26,542 bases of DNA. Source: an uncultured Lachnospiraceae bacterium (lineage in GTDB: Bacteria > Bacillota > Clostridia > Lachnospirales > Lachnospiraceae). Position 1 is the stretch's first letter. Every line of letters begins with the position of its first letter. The translations under genes and the position numbers were made by a program. Of this stretch, positions 1-8,496 are shown piece by piece. The notes beneath the pieces are model-generated. The model did no database searches, was not told where the DNA came from, and saw only the letters and a list, made by a program, of their open reading frames with translations. The stretch is from assembly GCA_905235345.1 (NCBI GenBank), contig CAJOLO010000018.1, positions 1-26,542 of the forward strand. The letters are read 5' to 3'.

Positions 1-238
1 CATCGTCATCATCAAAAAAATCATCATCAAAATCGTCATCAAAATCATCGTCAAAATCATCAAGATAATCAGGTGTAAGATAACGATATACCCCATATGC
101 AATCCCGGCAACTGCTGTAATTGCTCCGATAATTGCAAGTACCCATACAATATGTCTTGTTGCTTTCTCCTTAGGATCCTCATGCTTCATAAGTTCCTGA
201 AGTTTTGCTACATTGATAAGATCATCCAGATTCTTCAT
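1..238 (-). CDS. Small single-pass membrane protein with Asp-rich tail, 3' end cut by window edge
   Basis: A reading frame starts at the ATG at 238 and runs off the window at base 1, giving 79 residues. It begins MKNLDDLINVAKLQELM, an amphipathic cytoplasmic segment, followed by a hydrophobic span at about residues 29-54 (WVLAIIGAITAVAGIAYGVY). The tail is a tandem run of DDF/DDDF units, which appears in the DNA as near-repeats of 12 bases. A GGAAGG ribosome binding site lies just upstream (minus strand), and a -10 box lies at 299-304. I recall proteins of this plan (short helix, one membrane span, acidic Asp/Phe tail) as common in Lachnospiraceae, but I know no function. The Asp-rich tail could bind metal or basic partners; that is only inference. 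The start and membrane span are clear, and the product is unknown. Confidence 0.7.
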   Translation of the reverse strand, partial: MKNLDDLINVAKLQELMKHEDPKEKATRHIVWVLAIIGAITAVAGIAYGVYRYLTPDYLDDFDDDFDDDFDDDFFDDDD

Positions 239-298
239 TAACAATACCTTCCTTTCTTTATTGTAATCTTAATATGAAACCCTTTAAGTGTAGAAATT

Positions 299-307
299 AG
301 TATATCA
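299..307 (-). promoter_or_regulatory. Extended -10 promoter for the small membrane protein
   Basis: On the minus strand the sequence TGATATACT gives a TATACT -10 hexamer preceded by the TGn extension. It lies about 60 bases upstream of the ATG at 238. No good -35 hexamer sits at 16-18 bases, which fits an extended -10 promoter. The gap to pcrA (239-430) also holds an A7T7 palindrome near 353-366 that is not GC-rich enough to be a standard terminator. Confidence 0.4.
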
Positions 308-430
308 CACTTTCCAAACATTTACTATATAAAATACAAAAGAATTTCAGAAAAAAATTTTTTTAGGTAATATTCTCAATCAATCTATATAGACATTTGA
401 ATAAAATGTAAATAGTTATTATCCTTTACA

Positions 431-2779
431 CTACATCTTCTTTAATTTTGCAAAGGATGCAAACATACGTTTAACTCCGTACTCCGGTCTGTCAAATTCA
501 ACCTTGACTTCATAATCCTTTTCACCCTTTTCGAGCTCTAATACCGTTCCGGCACCGAATTTCACATGACTTACCCTGTCACCAACCTTATAATCAATAT
601 CAGCAGCAGTCACCTTGAATTCCTTGCCAAATAACGGCATCATCCCCTTACCTGAACTACCTGATGCCACTGTCTTCGACGACCCGGCTCTTGTACTTTT
701 ATATGACGTCCTCGTCGTACCGGCATAAGAGCCGTCACCTGTCGCCCCTGTACGATTATAGGAATATGGCTTGTTTCTTGAGAATGAATTACCTTCCCAT
801 AAACTGTTTTCTATGTTCTTATCGACCTGCACCTGTTTTCTGATGGCATAATCCGCCTCACCATTCATAACAAGCACTTCTTCCGGTATCTCCTTAACAA
901 ATCTTGATATAGGATTATAATTAGTGTTTCCGTTCATCATCCTCTGTCTCGAAGCACTCAGATGAAGTTCTTCTCTCGCTCTGGTAATCCCCACATAGCA
1001 AAGACGTCTCTCTTCTTCAACCGCATCCGGATCTTCCGAATTGAGAGCCATCCCGCTTGGAAAAAGTCTGTCCTCCATACCACCCATAAACACACACGGA
1101 AACTCCAGACCTTTTGCACTATGGAGAGTCATCAGAAGCACAACATCCTCACTCTCTGATACACTGTCAATCTCTGCCACCAGAGCAATCTCCTCCAATA
1201 ATCCTGATAAAGTCGGATTCTCATTCTCCATCTCGTAAGCAACTATCTTATTCTTAAGTTCATCAATATTCTCCAATCTCACTTGTGCTTCATCTGTACC
1301 TTCTGCAACAAGCTCCGCTCTGTATCCCGTCTGCTCAAGTATACTCTCGAATAAATCTTCCAGAGAACGCCCACTATCAATCATATTCCGAAATTCTGTT
1401 ATTAATTCCGTAAATCCGTCTATCTTTGCAGCAGCCCTGTTAAGTCCGGGAATACTGTCTGCTTCATATAATGCGTCCAGCAAACTCATCTCATAGGTGT
1501 CGGCATAAGCTGCAACCTTATCGATGCTGGCAACTCCGATTCCTCTCTTGGGAACATTTACTATTCTTCGCACAGCAAGTTCATCCTGCCCGTTATCTAT
1601 AACTTTAAGATAAGAAATTATATCCTTGACTTCCTTGCGCCCATAGAAATTCTGTCCTCCGATTATTCTGTACGGAACGTTCTTGAGCATCAGCTTCTCC
1701 TCGAAAATTCTCGACTGAGCATTAGTTCTATACAGGATAGCAAAATGATGATACGGACGCCCAAGACGATGTTGTCTCAAAATCTCCGAAACTGCAGCCT
1801 CCGCCTCAAGATATTCTGTATCGTATAAATCAAAGGTTATCTTCTCGCCCTCTGACTCATCAGTCCATAGTTTCTTGTCCTTTCTGCCTTCATTATTGGA
1901 TATGACACCATTGGCAGCTTTAAGGATATTGCCAGTTGAACGGTAATTCTGCTCTAACTTGATAACCTTAGCTTCAGGATATTCCTTCTCAAAATTTAAA
2001 ATATTATATATATTGGCGCCACGGAACTTATATATAGACTGATCATCGTCGCCGACAACACAGAGATTATGATACTTCGACGCCAACTGCTTGACCAACA
2101 GAAATTGTATATGATTGGTATCCTGATACTCATCAATCATAATATACCGGAATCTCTCCTGATAAGCATCAAGTATATCCGGGTTAAACTGAAAAAGCTC
2201 CACAGTCTTATAAAGCAGATCATCAAAATCCAAAGCGTTACTCTGCTTTAGTCTATTCTGGTATTCCGTATAGACCTTCGCCACCTGCATCTTCCAATAG
2301 TTTCCGCTTGCCTCCCTGTCATACTCATAAGGAGCAATGAACTGCTCCTTCGCCCTGGAAATCTCCGCAATCATTCTTTTTTCAGGATACTGCTTAGGAT
2401 CCATATTAAGTTTCTTAAGGCAGGCTTTTACCGCAGCCTTCTGATCATCGCTGTCATAAATCGTAAAGCTGTTCTCAAATCCCAGTTTATCTATATATCT
2501 TCGTAAAATCCTTACACACAATGAATGAAATGTAGACACCCATACCTTTCCTGCTCCATGCGAAACAATACGGTCTACCCGGTCTCTCATCTCTCCCGCT
2601 GCCTTATTGGTAAATGTAATAGCAAGTATATTATAGGGGGCTACCCCCTTCTCTTCAATCAGATATGCTACCCTGTGAGTCAGAACTCTTGTCTTTCCGC
2701 TCCCGGCTCCCGCAAGCAAAAGCACCGGTCCTTCAGTCTGCATTACTGCCTCAGACTGCTTATCATTTAATCCTTCCAT
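431..2779 (-). CDS. pcrA: ATP-dependent DNA helicase PcrA/UvrD (SF1A)
   Basis: This is a 782-residue superfamily 1A 3'-5' DNA helicase, the Gram-positive counterpart of UvrD. In the family it works in nucleotide excision repair, clearing of recombination and transcription intermediates, and rolling-circle plasmid replication. The helicase motifs are all present: Walker A AGAGSGKT (residues 23-30), Ia around ITFTNKAA (54-61), Walker B DEYQD (216-220), III GDDDQSIYKFRGA (243-255), IV QNYRS (277-281), V LHSAKGLEFP, and VI EERRLCYVGITRAR. After a Ser/Gly/Thr-rich linker, the C-terminus is a Tudor-like domain (YKVGDRVSHVKFGAGTV), which in PcrA contacts RNA polymerase. Length is close to that expected (about 720-780). 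In Bacillus the yerC, pcrB, pcrA and ligA genes are neighbours; here yerC lies nearby, but pcrB and ligA are not in the window. Confidence 0.97.
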   Translation of the reverse strand: MEGLNDKQSEAVMQTEGPVLLLAGAGSGKTRVLTHRVAYLIEEKGVAPYNILAITFTNKAAGEMRDRVDRIVSHGAGKVWVSTFHSLCVRILRRYIDKLGFENSFTIYDSDDQKAAVKACLKKLNMDPKQYPEKRMIAEISRAKEQFIAPYEYDREASGNYWKMQVAKVYTEYQNRLKQSNALDFDDLLYKTVELFQFNPDILDAYQERFRYIMIDEYQDTNHIQFLLVKQLASKYHNLCVVGDDDQSIYKFRGANIYNILNFEKEYPEAKVIKLEQNYRSTGNILKAANGVISNNEGRKDKKLWTDESEGEKITFDLYDTEYLEAEAAVSEILRQHRLGRPYHHFAILYRTNAQSRIFEEKLMLKNVPYRIIGGQNFYGRKEVKDIISYLKVIDNGQDELAVRRIVNVPKRGIGVASIDKVAAYADTYEMSLLDALYEADSIPGLNRAAAKIDGFTELITEFRNMIDSGRSLEDLFESILEQTGYRAELVAEGTDEAQVRLENIDELKNKIVAYEMENENPTLSGLLEEIALVAEIDSVSESEDVVLLMTLHSAKGLEFPCVFMGGMEDRLFPSGMALNSEDPDAVEEERRLCYVGITRAREELHLSASRQRMMNGNTNYNPISRFVKEIPEEVLVMNGEADYAIRKQVQVDKNIENSLWEGNSFSRNKPYSYNRTGATGDGSYAGTTRTSYKSTRAGSSKTVASGSSGKGMMPLFGKEFKVTAADIDYKVGDRVSHVKFGAGTVLELEKGEKDYEVKVEFDRPEYGVKRMFASFAKLKKM

Positions 2780-2917
2780 ATATGTATAATATTCCTTTCT
2801 TCCGGAAAACCCCGGTTATTCAAATCGTACATTTGTTCTAATCAAGTATATATGATTTTGCAATTCATAGCAAGATATACTTATTAAAAATCAATAAAAG
2901 TTTTGTATAAAATTTCC

Positions 2918-2946
2918 TTGCAATCCAGTATTGAAAACTATATAAT
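2918..2946 (+). promoter_or_regulatory. Sigma-A promoter of the DUF1836 gene
   Basis: TTGCAA (2918-2923), a 17-base spacer, and a perfect TATAAT (2941-2946). The start of transcription would fall near 2953, leaving a leader of about 90 bases before the ATG at 3045. The promoter lies in the 265-base gap between the divergent pcrA and DUF1836 genes. A weaker candidate for pcrA on the other strand is TTGCAA-17-TAGAAC, at about 2837-2865. Confidence 0.7.
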
Positions 2947-2957
2947 GTACATTATAT
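2940..2957. promoter_or_regulatory. 18-bp perfect palindrome over the -10 box, candidate operator
   Basis: ATATAATGTACATTATAT is its own reverse complement and covers the -10 hexamer and predicted start of the DUF1836 promoter. A dimeric regulator bound here would block RNA polymerase. The adjacent gene codes for a MerR-like HTH protein, so autoregulation is a reasonable guess. AT-rich palindromes can occur by chance, so the function is inferred. Confidence 0.45.
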
Positions 2958-3044
2958 GTGATATATAGTAGTATATGCCTTTCTGAAACCGGCATTATTC
3001 GTATATATGCAAAACACTTTGAATACTATGGACCGGAGAAGATT

Positions 3045-3701
3045 ATGAAACAGTTTACATTTGACGAAATCAAAGAAAAACTTGAAGAATGGATTCAAAC
3101 AGATGTCATTCTTCCTGAGGATATACCTTCAATAGAATTATACATGGATCAGGTCACTACCTTTATGGATAAACAGTTATCGGGGACAAAACGTCATGGG
3201 GATGATAAGATTCTTACCAAGACTATGATCAACAATTATTCCAAGAATAATCTGCTGCCTCCGTCAAACCGCAAGAAATATTCTAAGGATCATATCATTT
3301 TATTGATATATATATACTATATGAAGAATTTTCTGTCCATAAGCGATATCCAGAATCTGTTAGATCCTATGACAACTAATTATTTCCAGAAGACCGAAGG
3401 CATAACAATGTCAGATATATATTCTGACATCCTTAATCTTGAAACGAACTATAAAATAAACGTCAAAAAGAATATCTCGGAAGTATGTAAAATTGCCGAA
3501 AAGGAATTTCCGGAAGATTCAGAGTATCTTAAAGCCTTTGCAATGATAGCACTTTTAAGCTATGATATCTATACCAAAAAACAATTGATTGAGCAGCTTT
3601 TAGACTACATCGCCGATGATGAGCCTACCAAAGCTGAGATTAAAGAAGCGAAAGAACGTTCAAAGCAATTGGAGAAAAAGACCAGGGACCAATCAAAATG
3701 A
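3045..3701 (+). CDS. DUF1836 family protein, MerR-like helix-turn-helix regulator
   Basis: This is a 218-residue protein of the DUF1836 family, which is common in Firmicutes and has no assigned role. I chose the ATG at 3045 (MKQFTFDEIKEKLEEW) because GGAGAAG lies 4-10 bases upstream; an in-frame ATG at 2958 would add 29 unconvincing residues and lies within the likely transcription start region. The central part, with TKTMINNYSKNNLLPPSNR followed by KKYSKDHIILLIYIYYMKN and LSISDIQNLL, has the layout of a MerR-type winged HTH: recognition helix, a 'YS.D..' wing, then a helical bundle. The C-terminus is Lys/Glu-rich and probably coiled. It is one of two plus-strand genes in the window. Its stop overlaps the yerC stop by 9 bases on the opposite strand. 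Function as a DNA-binding regulator is inferred. Confidence 0.82.
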   Translation: MKQFTFDEIKEKLEEWIQTDVILPEDIPSIELYMDQVTTFMDKQLSGTKRHGDDKILTKTMINNYSKNNLLPPSNRKKYSKDHIILLIYIYYMKNFLSISDIQNLLDPMTTNYFQKTEGITMSDIYSDILNLETNYKINVKKNISEVCKIAEKEFPEDSEYLKAFAMIALLSYDIYTKKQLIEQLLDYIADDEPTKAEIKEAKERSKQLEKKTRDQSK

Positions 3702-3719
3702 TCCCTGATCTTTCTTTTT
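3675..3719. terminator. Bidirectional terminator inside overlapping gene ends
   Basis: Two 11-base arms (3680-3690 and 3700-3710) form a hairpin with a 9-base loop. It is followed by TTTCTTTTT on the plus strand and by TTTTT on the minus strand. The stem has two C-A mismatches if transcribed from the plus strand, but these become G-U pairs in minus-strand RNA. The structure should therefore be stronger for yerC than for DUF1836. Both stop codons lie in or beside the loop. Confidence 0.75.
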
Positions 3720-4001
3720 CATTCTATCAAACACTATATCATATCCCTCTCCGCCACCATAATTAAGCGAGCGGTTAACTCTTGAAATTGTTGCCGTTGA
3801 AGCTCCCGTCTCATCTGCAACCTCAAGATATGTATGTCCTTCCGTTAACATCTTAGCCACCTCAAAGCGCTGTGCCAGGGTAAGCAGTTCATTAACTGTA
3901 CAGACATCCTCAAAAAACGCAAAACACTCTTCCTCATTCTCCAGTGTTAGAACCGCCTCGAACATTTCCTTAACCGCCTTGGTTCTGATTTCTTTTCCCA
4001 T
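3693..4001 (-). CDS. yerC: YerC/YecD-type TrpR-like transcriptional regulator
   Basis: This is a 102-residue protein of the TrpR-related YerC/YecD family: an all-helical DNA-binding protein with the Trp-repressor fold, but not a tryptophan sensor in the characterised sense. The helix-turn-helix reads LTEGHTYLEVADETGASTAT followed by ISRVNRSL (about residues 52-79). The C-terminal GGGEGYDIVFDRMKK is typical of the family. The start is supported by GGAGAAG, 6 bases before the ATG. In Bacillus, yerC sits next to pcrB-pcrA; here it is separated from pcrA by the oppositely oriented DUF1836 gene. Its regulon is not known to me. Confidence 0.9.
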   Translation of the reverse strand: MGKEIRTKAVKEMFEAVLTLENEEECFAFFEDVCTVNELLTLAQRFEVAKMLTEGHTYLEVADETGASTATISRVNRSLNYGGGEGYDIVFDRMKKKDQGSF

Positions 4002-4082
4002 ATCATACTTCTCCGTTATTCCGGCATATCATTACACCTTATTCGACATTATGTTATTATTAAAACCCGCTTGCAATAACCT

Positions 4083-4111
4083 CCACCTGCGCCTCACTTT
4101 GAGGTAGGTGG
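4083..4111. repeat. Hairpin downstream of the amylase gene
   Basis: The arms CCACCT...AGGTGG enclose an inner CCTCA...TGAGG stem with a CTT loop and a small bulge. It lies 32 bases past the amylase stop. There is no T-run on either side, so it is not a standard intrinsic terminator. It may stabilise the 3' end or be a small interspersed repeat. The bases just before it (AACCCGCTTGC) recur at 10403-10412 and, with one change, near 10446 and 25086. Confidence 0.4.
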
Positions 4112-4142
4112 AATTTCTCCGACTGAGTTATAACAATTATAA

Positions 4143-5600
4143 TCACAACTTAACATCTTCGCATATCCATACTGATACAGTCTCTCTGTTCACATAGAAA
4201 TCACCGCATCCATCTTCACCGATCTTGATGTTATATTTTGCATTTCCAAGCACATCCTTGAAAAACTTGCCTGAAAATTTCTGACCTACATACATGTGCT
4301 TACTGCCGCCTGTACTATCGGACATAATAACCGCAATACCGGAATCCTTATGCTCCTCATCGCCTTCTCTTGTCCAACCTATCACATTATAATCATCAAA
4401 ATAGTCATGCTGCTGCCCATAAGCAAGACGTTTTCTAATCTTCATCATCTTATTGAGAAGAGTCTTCTTAGGAGCGATATCGTCATGAGGAATACCGTAA
4501 TAATCTCCATAAAATACACATGGATAACCATCCTGTCTAAGCATGGTAATCGCATATGCGTGTGGCTTGAACCAATCCTCTACCCACGACTCCAGTGCCT
4601 GCCCGGGCTGGGTATCATGATTATCAACAAAAGTGACCGCATGCATCGGATGGCGTGAAACCAATGTATCATTCAGTATAGATGACATATTGTAATCTCC
4701 ATGTGCCTTAGCTGCATCATGAAAATGCATATGCAAAGGGACATCGAACAAAGACATCTCATAATTCACATTATTGAGATATCTGTCTAAATGATTAACA
4801 TCCCAGTGCCAGTATTCGCCGACTGCAAAAAGATCCTTTCCTGTTGTCTCCCTCATTACAGGAAGCCAGTCCCTATAGAAATAAAAACCTATATGCTTCA
4901 CGGCGTCAAGGCGAAGTCCGTTGACACCTGTCATCTTAAGATACCATTTTCCCCACTTGTAAAGCTCATCTCTGACCTCTGGATTCTCGAAATCTATATC
5001 GGCACCCATCAGATAATCATAATTACCATTCTCATCATCAACATCCTCGTCCCATGTCTTACCTGCGAAACGGTATATAGCATTCCTGGTTTCCTCCTGA
5101 TCCCAGTCAATCCCGTCAAAATGAGTCCAATTCCATGTAAAATCAGAATACTTACCCTTACGTCCCGGAAACGTGAACTTAGTCCATCCGCAAATGGTCT
5201 TCTCCTCACCAACCATCTGATTACGGCTGTTCGCATTAAACTCTTCCGCTTCAATGAACTCTGTCTCATCTGCCCCTATCTTGTGATTAAGCACAATATC
5301 AGCGTATATATCAACACCCTTCTTCTGTGCTGATCGTATTAAATCTATATATTCTTTCTTAGTTCCATACTTTGTAGGAATGCTACCCTTCTGTTTAAAT
5401 TCGCCAAGGTCATAAAGATCATATACACCATATCCAACATCCTTATCACCCCCGACGCCCTTGTAAGCCGGCGGCATCCAGAGTGCACTTACTCCATGTG
5501 CCTTAAGTTTTGAAACATCTTCCAATGCCTGTTTCCATAAACTATGATCCTCAGGCAGATACCACTCAAAGTACTGCATGATCAATCCGTTATTATACAT
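4143..5600 (-). CDS. Cytoplasmic alpha-amylase, GH13 family
   Basis: An endo-acting alpha-1,4-glucan hydrolase of 485 residues. The (beta/alpha)8 catalytic set is visible: ADIVLNHK (100-107), GLRLDAVKH with nucleophile D232, FAVGEYW with acid/base E262, and FVDNHD with D329. The N-terminus (MYNNGLIMQYFEWYLPEDHS) is that of the GH13_5 type of Bacillus liquefying enzymes. There is no signal peptide, so the enzyme should act in the cytoplasm on stored glycogen or imported maltodextrins, like E. coli AmyA. I chose the ATG at 5600 because GGGAGG sits 10 bases upstream; a TTG at 5618 overlaps that ribosome binding site. A TATAAT lies at 5627-5632 without a clear -35. No glycogen or maltose genes are next to it. 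Confidence 0.95.
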   Translation of the reverse strand: MYNNGLIMQYFEWYLPEDHSLWKQALEDVSKLKAHGVSALWMPPAYKGVGGDKDVGYGVYDLYDLGEFKQKGSIPTKYGTKKEYIDLIRSAQKKGVDIYADIVLNHKIGADETEFIEAEEFNANSRNQMVGEEKTICGWTKFTFPGRKGKYSDFTWNWTHFDGIDWDQEETRNAIYRFAGKTWDEDVDDENGNYDYLMGADIDFENPEVRDELYKWGKWYLKMTGVNGLRLDAVKHIGFYFYRDWLPVMRETTGKDLFAVGEYWHWDVNHLDRYLNNVNYEMSLFDVPLHMHFHDAAKAHGDYNMSSILNDTLVSRHPMHAVTFVDNHDTQPGQALESWVEDWFKPHAYAITMLRQDGYPCVFYGDYYGIPHDDIAPKKTLLNKMMKIRKRLAYGQQHDYFDDYNVIGWTREGDEEHKDSGIAVIMSDSTGGSKHMYVGQKFSGKFFKDVLGNAKYNIKIGEDGCGDFYVNRETVSVWICEDVKL

Positions 5601-5845
5601 ATCAGGTATTCCTCCCAATGCTTTATATTATATAACTGACAGTCTTATTGCAGTTATTCTGTGTCATAATATCTTTATCCCACATATGTTTGAATTCATA
5701 ACCTTAGAAACCGTCTCAAAATAACTTAAACTGTTCCGTAGTATCTTTTCACAACACCGGTGGTCCCATATTTTACGACTACTAACCGTTACCAAGTATA
5801 TCAAAATTAGTTAAAAACATCAAGAGTATGCTCATTTATTTAACT

Positions 5846-7105
5846 CTAAACTGACGCCATCTTTTCTCTTGCAACTGCAAGCATCAGCTTAATCCGATTC
5901 TCCTGATTGACCTTAGTCGCCCCCGGGTCATAATCGACCGGACATATATTTGCCTCCGGATACGACTCCTTCAATTCACGCATCTTACCTCTGCCGACAA
6001 TATGATTAGGGAGACAGCCAAACGGTTGTACACATACAATATTATTGCACCCGTTTTCAATAAGCTCCGCCATCTCCGCAGTCAGCAGCCAGCCTTCGCC
6101 CATACATACACCTGTATTTATATGCTTTCTGCCAAGCTTTTTCAGCCTCTTAAATGGCATAGGACTACGAAACTGAGGAAAATGCTTTAACACAGAAATC
6201 ATAGTTTTCTCAAGCTGCTCAACATAAGTTACTGCTATTTTTGAAAACCATAATCCGCTTTTATCGCCATACATATAATAATTCTCTTTACCTATATTGA
6301 GACTATATAAAGCAAATCCGAGAATTCCCGGAACCGTGATCTCCGCTCCCTGCTCCACCAAAAAATCCTGAAGATGATTATTGCCAAAATCCGCATATTT
6401 CACATATATCTCTCCAACAATACCCACCTTTGGTTTATCCACATACTCGACATCAATTGCAGAATAATCTTTCGCAATCGCCTTGAAATTTCTTCGAATG
6501 GAAATAATTGATATTCCTTTGTTAATGCGTATCTGCTCAGTAAGACGTTTCCGCCATTTTTCCATCAACTGCTTCGAAGCTCCCTTGTCCACCTCATAAG
6601 GACGTACCTGATTATTGAGTAACATAATATAATCTCCGTAAAGCCACGTAATAAGCCCTTTCAGAAACATCATCGGCGTAATGGAAAAACCGCTATTGTG
6701 TTCAATTCCTCCAAAATTAACGGATACAACCGGAACGTATTCAAATCCCGCCTGCTTCAATCCCTTTCGAAGTAAATGTACATAATTAGACGCCCGACAT
6801 CCTCCGCCTGTCTGATATAGCATAAGGGCCGTAGTATGCGGGTCATAATCTCCTGACTCCAAAGCATATATAAGTTGCCCGATAACTACGATTGCAGGGT
6901 AACAAGCATCATTATGCACGTATTTGAGACCCGTATCGATAATCTTCTTCCCCTCATAATTGAGAAACTCAATCTTATACCCTGCCTCACGAAACACCGA
7001 ACCCATAAGGGAAAAGTGTACCGGAAGCGCATTGGGAATCAATATAGTATGTGTTTTTTTCATCTCTACCGTAAATTCCGGAAATTCTTCTACATAATCC
7101 ATCAT
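5846..7105 (-). CDS. 2-hydroxyacyl-CoA dehydratase-like Fe-S protein (DUF2229-type), stand-alone
   Basis: This 419-residue protein resembles the C-terminal half of the large 'CoA-substrate-specific enzyme activase' proteins of Clostridia (DUF2229 plus HgdB-like parts). Conserved cysteines appear in NDACYPA (C68), GGGCRASNY (C103), TGVCMGEGWLL and PFGCLPNHIVGRG, which suggests a [4Fe-4S] cluster. The opening KKTHTILIPNALPVHFSLM also matches that family. In many relatives this region follows two ATPase activase domains in one chain of about 1400 residues; here no activase gene lies upstream. The next upstream gene is a K+ channel. The start at 7105 is a double ATG with a modest AAGGCAGG site. 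No substrate can be assigned. It is either a natural single-domain member or the surviving part of a split gene. Confidence 0.78.
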   Translation of the reverse strand: MMDYVEEFPEFTVEMKKTHTILIPNALPVHFSLMGSVFREAGYKIEFLNYEGKKIIDTGLKYVHNDACYPAIVVIGQLIYALESGDYDPHTTALMLYQTGGGCRASNYVHLLRKGLKQAGFEYVPVVSVNFGGIEHNSGFSITPMMFLKGLITWLYGDYIMLLNNQVRPYEVDKGASKQLMEKWRKRLTEQIRINKGISIISIRRNFKAIAKDYSAIDVEYVDKPKVGIVGEIYVKYADFGNNHLQDFLVEQGAEITVPGILGFALYSLNIGKENYYMYGDKSGLWFSKIAVTYVEQLEKTMISVLKHFPQFRSPMPFKRLKKLGRKHINTGVCMGEGWLLTAEMAELIENGCNNIVCVQPFGCLPNHIVGRGKMRELKESYPEANICPVDYDPGATKVNQENRIKLMLAVAREKMASV

Positions 7106-7174
7106 TAATACCTGCCTTACTTATCTTATGATTTTCAAGTCTCACCCCCCAGACTTGGCTATATTAAAAAAACT

Positions 7175-8365
7175 TTACTGCTTTCTGAAATCACTTATTA
7201 TGACCACATCGCCTTCTTCAATTATCATCTCTCCACCCGGAATAAGTGATCTGTTACCTCTTTTGATCGTAACGATCAGTAACTTTCTTGATATATCAAG
7301 GTCCTTTATCGCTTGTCCAATCCAGGAGTGTCCGGGACCAATATTAACCTCAGTCAAATGAAGCGGTCTGCCTGTCTTTAAGACCTCAGAGCCCAGCACT
7401 AAAACATCTCCCTCTTTAAGCTTTACATCTCCCCTGGGAATAAGAACATCATCCCCTCGTTCAATTAGAGCTATTATCGTATTAGCCGGAAGTCCTAACT
7501 CTTTTATGAGTTTTCCTGCCCATTTATCTCTTTTTCCAATTACCACCTCAATAAAATGAATACTCTGCTCGGCAGCATAATCTCCAAGTTCCGTAAGCTT
7601 TGAATACTGTTCCACAAATCCTGCTGAAATAATACCTGTTGGAATAGCCACCATACCTACACCTAAAAAAGCAATTACAATGGCTAAGAATTTTCCTATA
7701 GTCGTTATCGGATATATATCTCCATAGCCTACCGTGAGCAGTGTGGATGCGGCCCACCATATTCCGGAAAATGCGTTCTGAAAAACCTCCGGTTGTGCCT
7801 CATGCTCTACACTATACATACAAAGACTGGCTGCCACCATCAACACCATAATTATAAACACAGACGACAGAAGCTGCTGTTTCTTACTGTTAAGCACCTC
7901 AGTAATAACATTGAGAGAATCATAATAGGCATTGATCCTGAAAAGCCTTAATATCCGGACAACCCTGAACATCCGAAACACCGCGGCTCCCGCCGGAAAG
8001 AATACCGGAAGATAATAAGGCAGGAACGACAAAATATCCACTATTCCGGCAAATGATAATATATATTTCCTAAACGCTCTTTTAGAAGAAATATCGGGAT
8101 ACATCTCCGGTGCAGTGATAAGTCTCAGAATAAAATCAATTGCAAAAAAAGCCACCGTAACTCTCTCTATCATTAAAAAGGCATTACCATACAGACTGCT
8201 CAGCTTATCAAAGGTATTCATAACAGCTGCTACGAGATTTATTATAAGTGCACCGGTACTTATAATATCATAAGCCTGATTGATTGGCTCATCCACAACA
8301 CCGACAGATACCATTTTGAATATATTATTTCTTATCGACCTCCACTTATTCTTCCTCTCTTCCAA
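7175..8365 (-). CDS. Voltage-gated-type potassium channel with two C-terminal RCK_C (TrkA-C) domains
   Basis: A 396-residue six-transmembrane ion channel subunit, presumably a tetramer in the plasma membrane. The S4 voltage-sensor helix is clear (FRMFRVVRILRLFR, 130-143, with Arg at three-residue spacing). The K+ selectivity filter is TVGYGD (211-216), followed by the S6 helix. The cytoplasmic tail holds two tandem RCK_C domains (about 270-326 and 338-392), each ending in a 'L.EGDV..' strand pair. No nucleotide-binding RCK_N domain lies between S6 and the first RCK_C. The start is a TTG at 8365, selected by GGGAGG seven bases upstream; no in-frame ATG fits. Gating by voltage and by a small ligand such as a nucleotide or ion is inferred from the family. 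Confidence 0.92.
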   Translation of the reverse strand: MEERKNKWRSIRNNIFKMVSVGVVDEPINQAYDIISTGALIINLVAAVMNTFDKLSSLYGNAFLMIERVTVAFFAIDFILRLITAPEMYPDISSKRAFRKYILSFAGIVDILSFLPYYLPVFFPAGAAVFRMFRVVRILRLFRINAYYDSLNVITEVLNSKKQQLLSSVFIIMVLMVAASLCMYSVEHEAQPEVFQNAFSGIWWAASTLLTVGYGDIYPITTIGKFLAIVIAFLGVGMVAIPTGIISAGFVEQYSKLTELGDYAAEQSIHFIEVVIGKRDKWAGKLIKELGLPANTIIALIERGDDVLIPRGDVKLKEGDVLVLGSEVLKTGRPLHLTEVNIGPGHSWIGQAIKDLDISRKLLIVTIKRGNRSLIPGGEMIIEEGDVVIISDFRKQ

Positions 8366-8496
8366 CCTCTGCCCTCCCTGTTTACATTATGTGCGGGTAA
8401 TTGTGGCAATCACCTATACCTTATTTTCAGGTATGCCACCTTACTTCGCTTAAACATGTGACATATCTCACTGAAATATCATTGTCTGATAATATT

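Noticed and set aside
353..366. A7T7 palindrome downstream of pcrA as terminator
   Set aside because: There are no G-C pairs in the stem, so a stable terminator hairpin is not expected.
7139..7162. CAAGTCT/AGACTTG hairpin after the K+ channel gene as terminator
   Set aside because: The 7-bp stem has a C-rich loop and no T-run in the direction of transcription; it is too weak to call.
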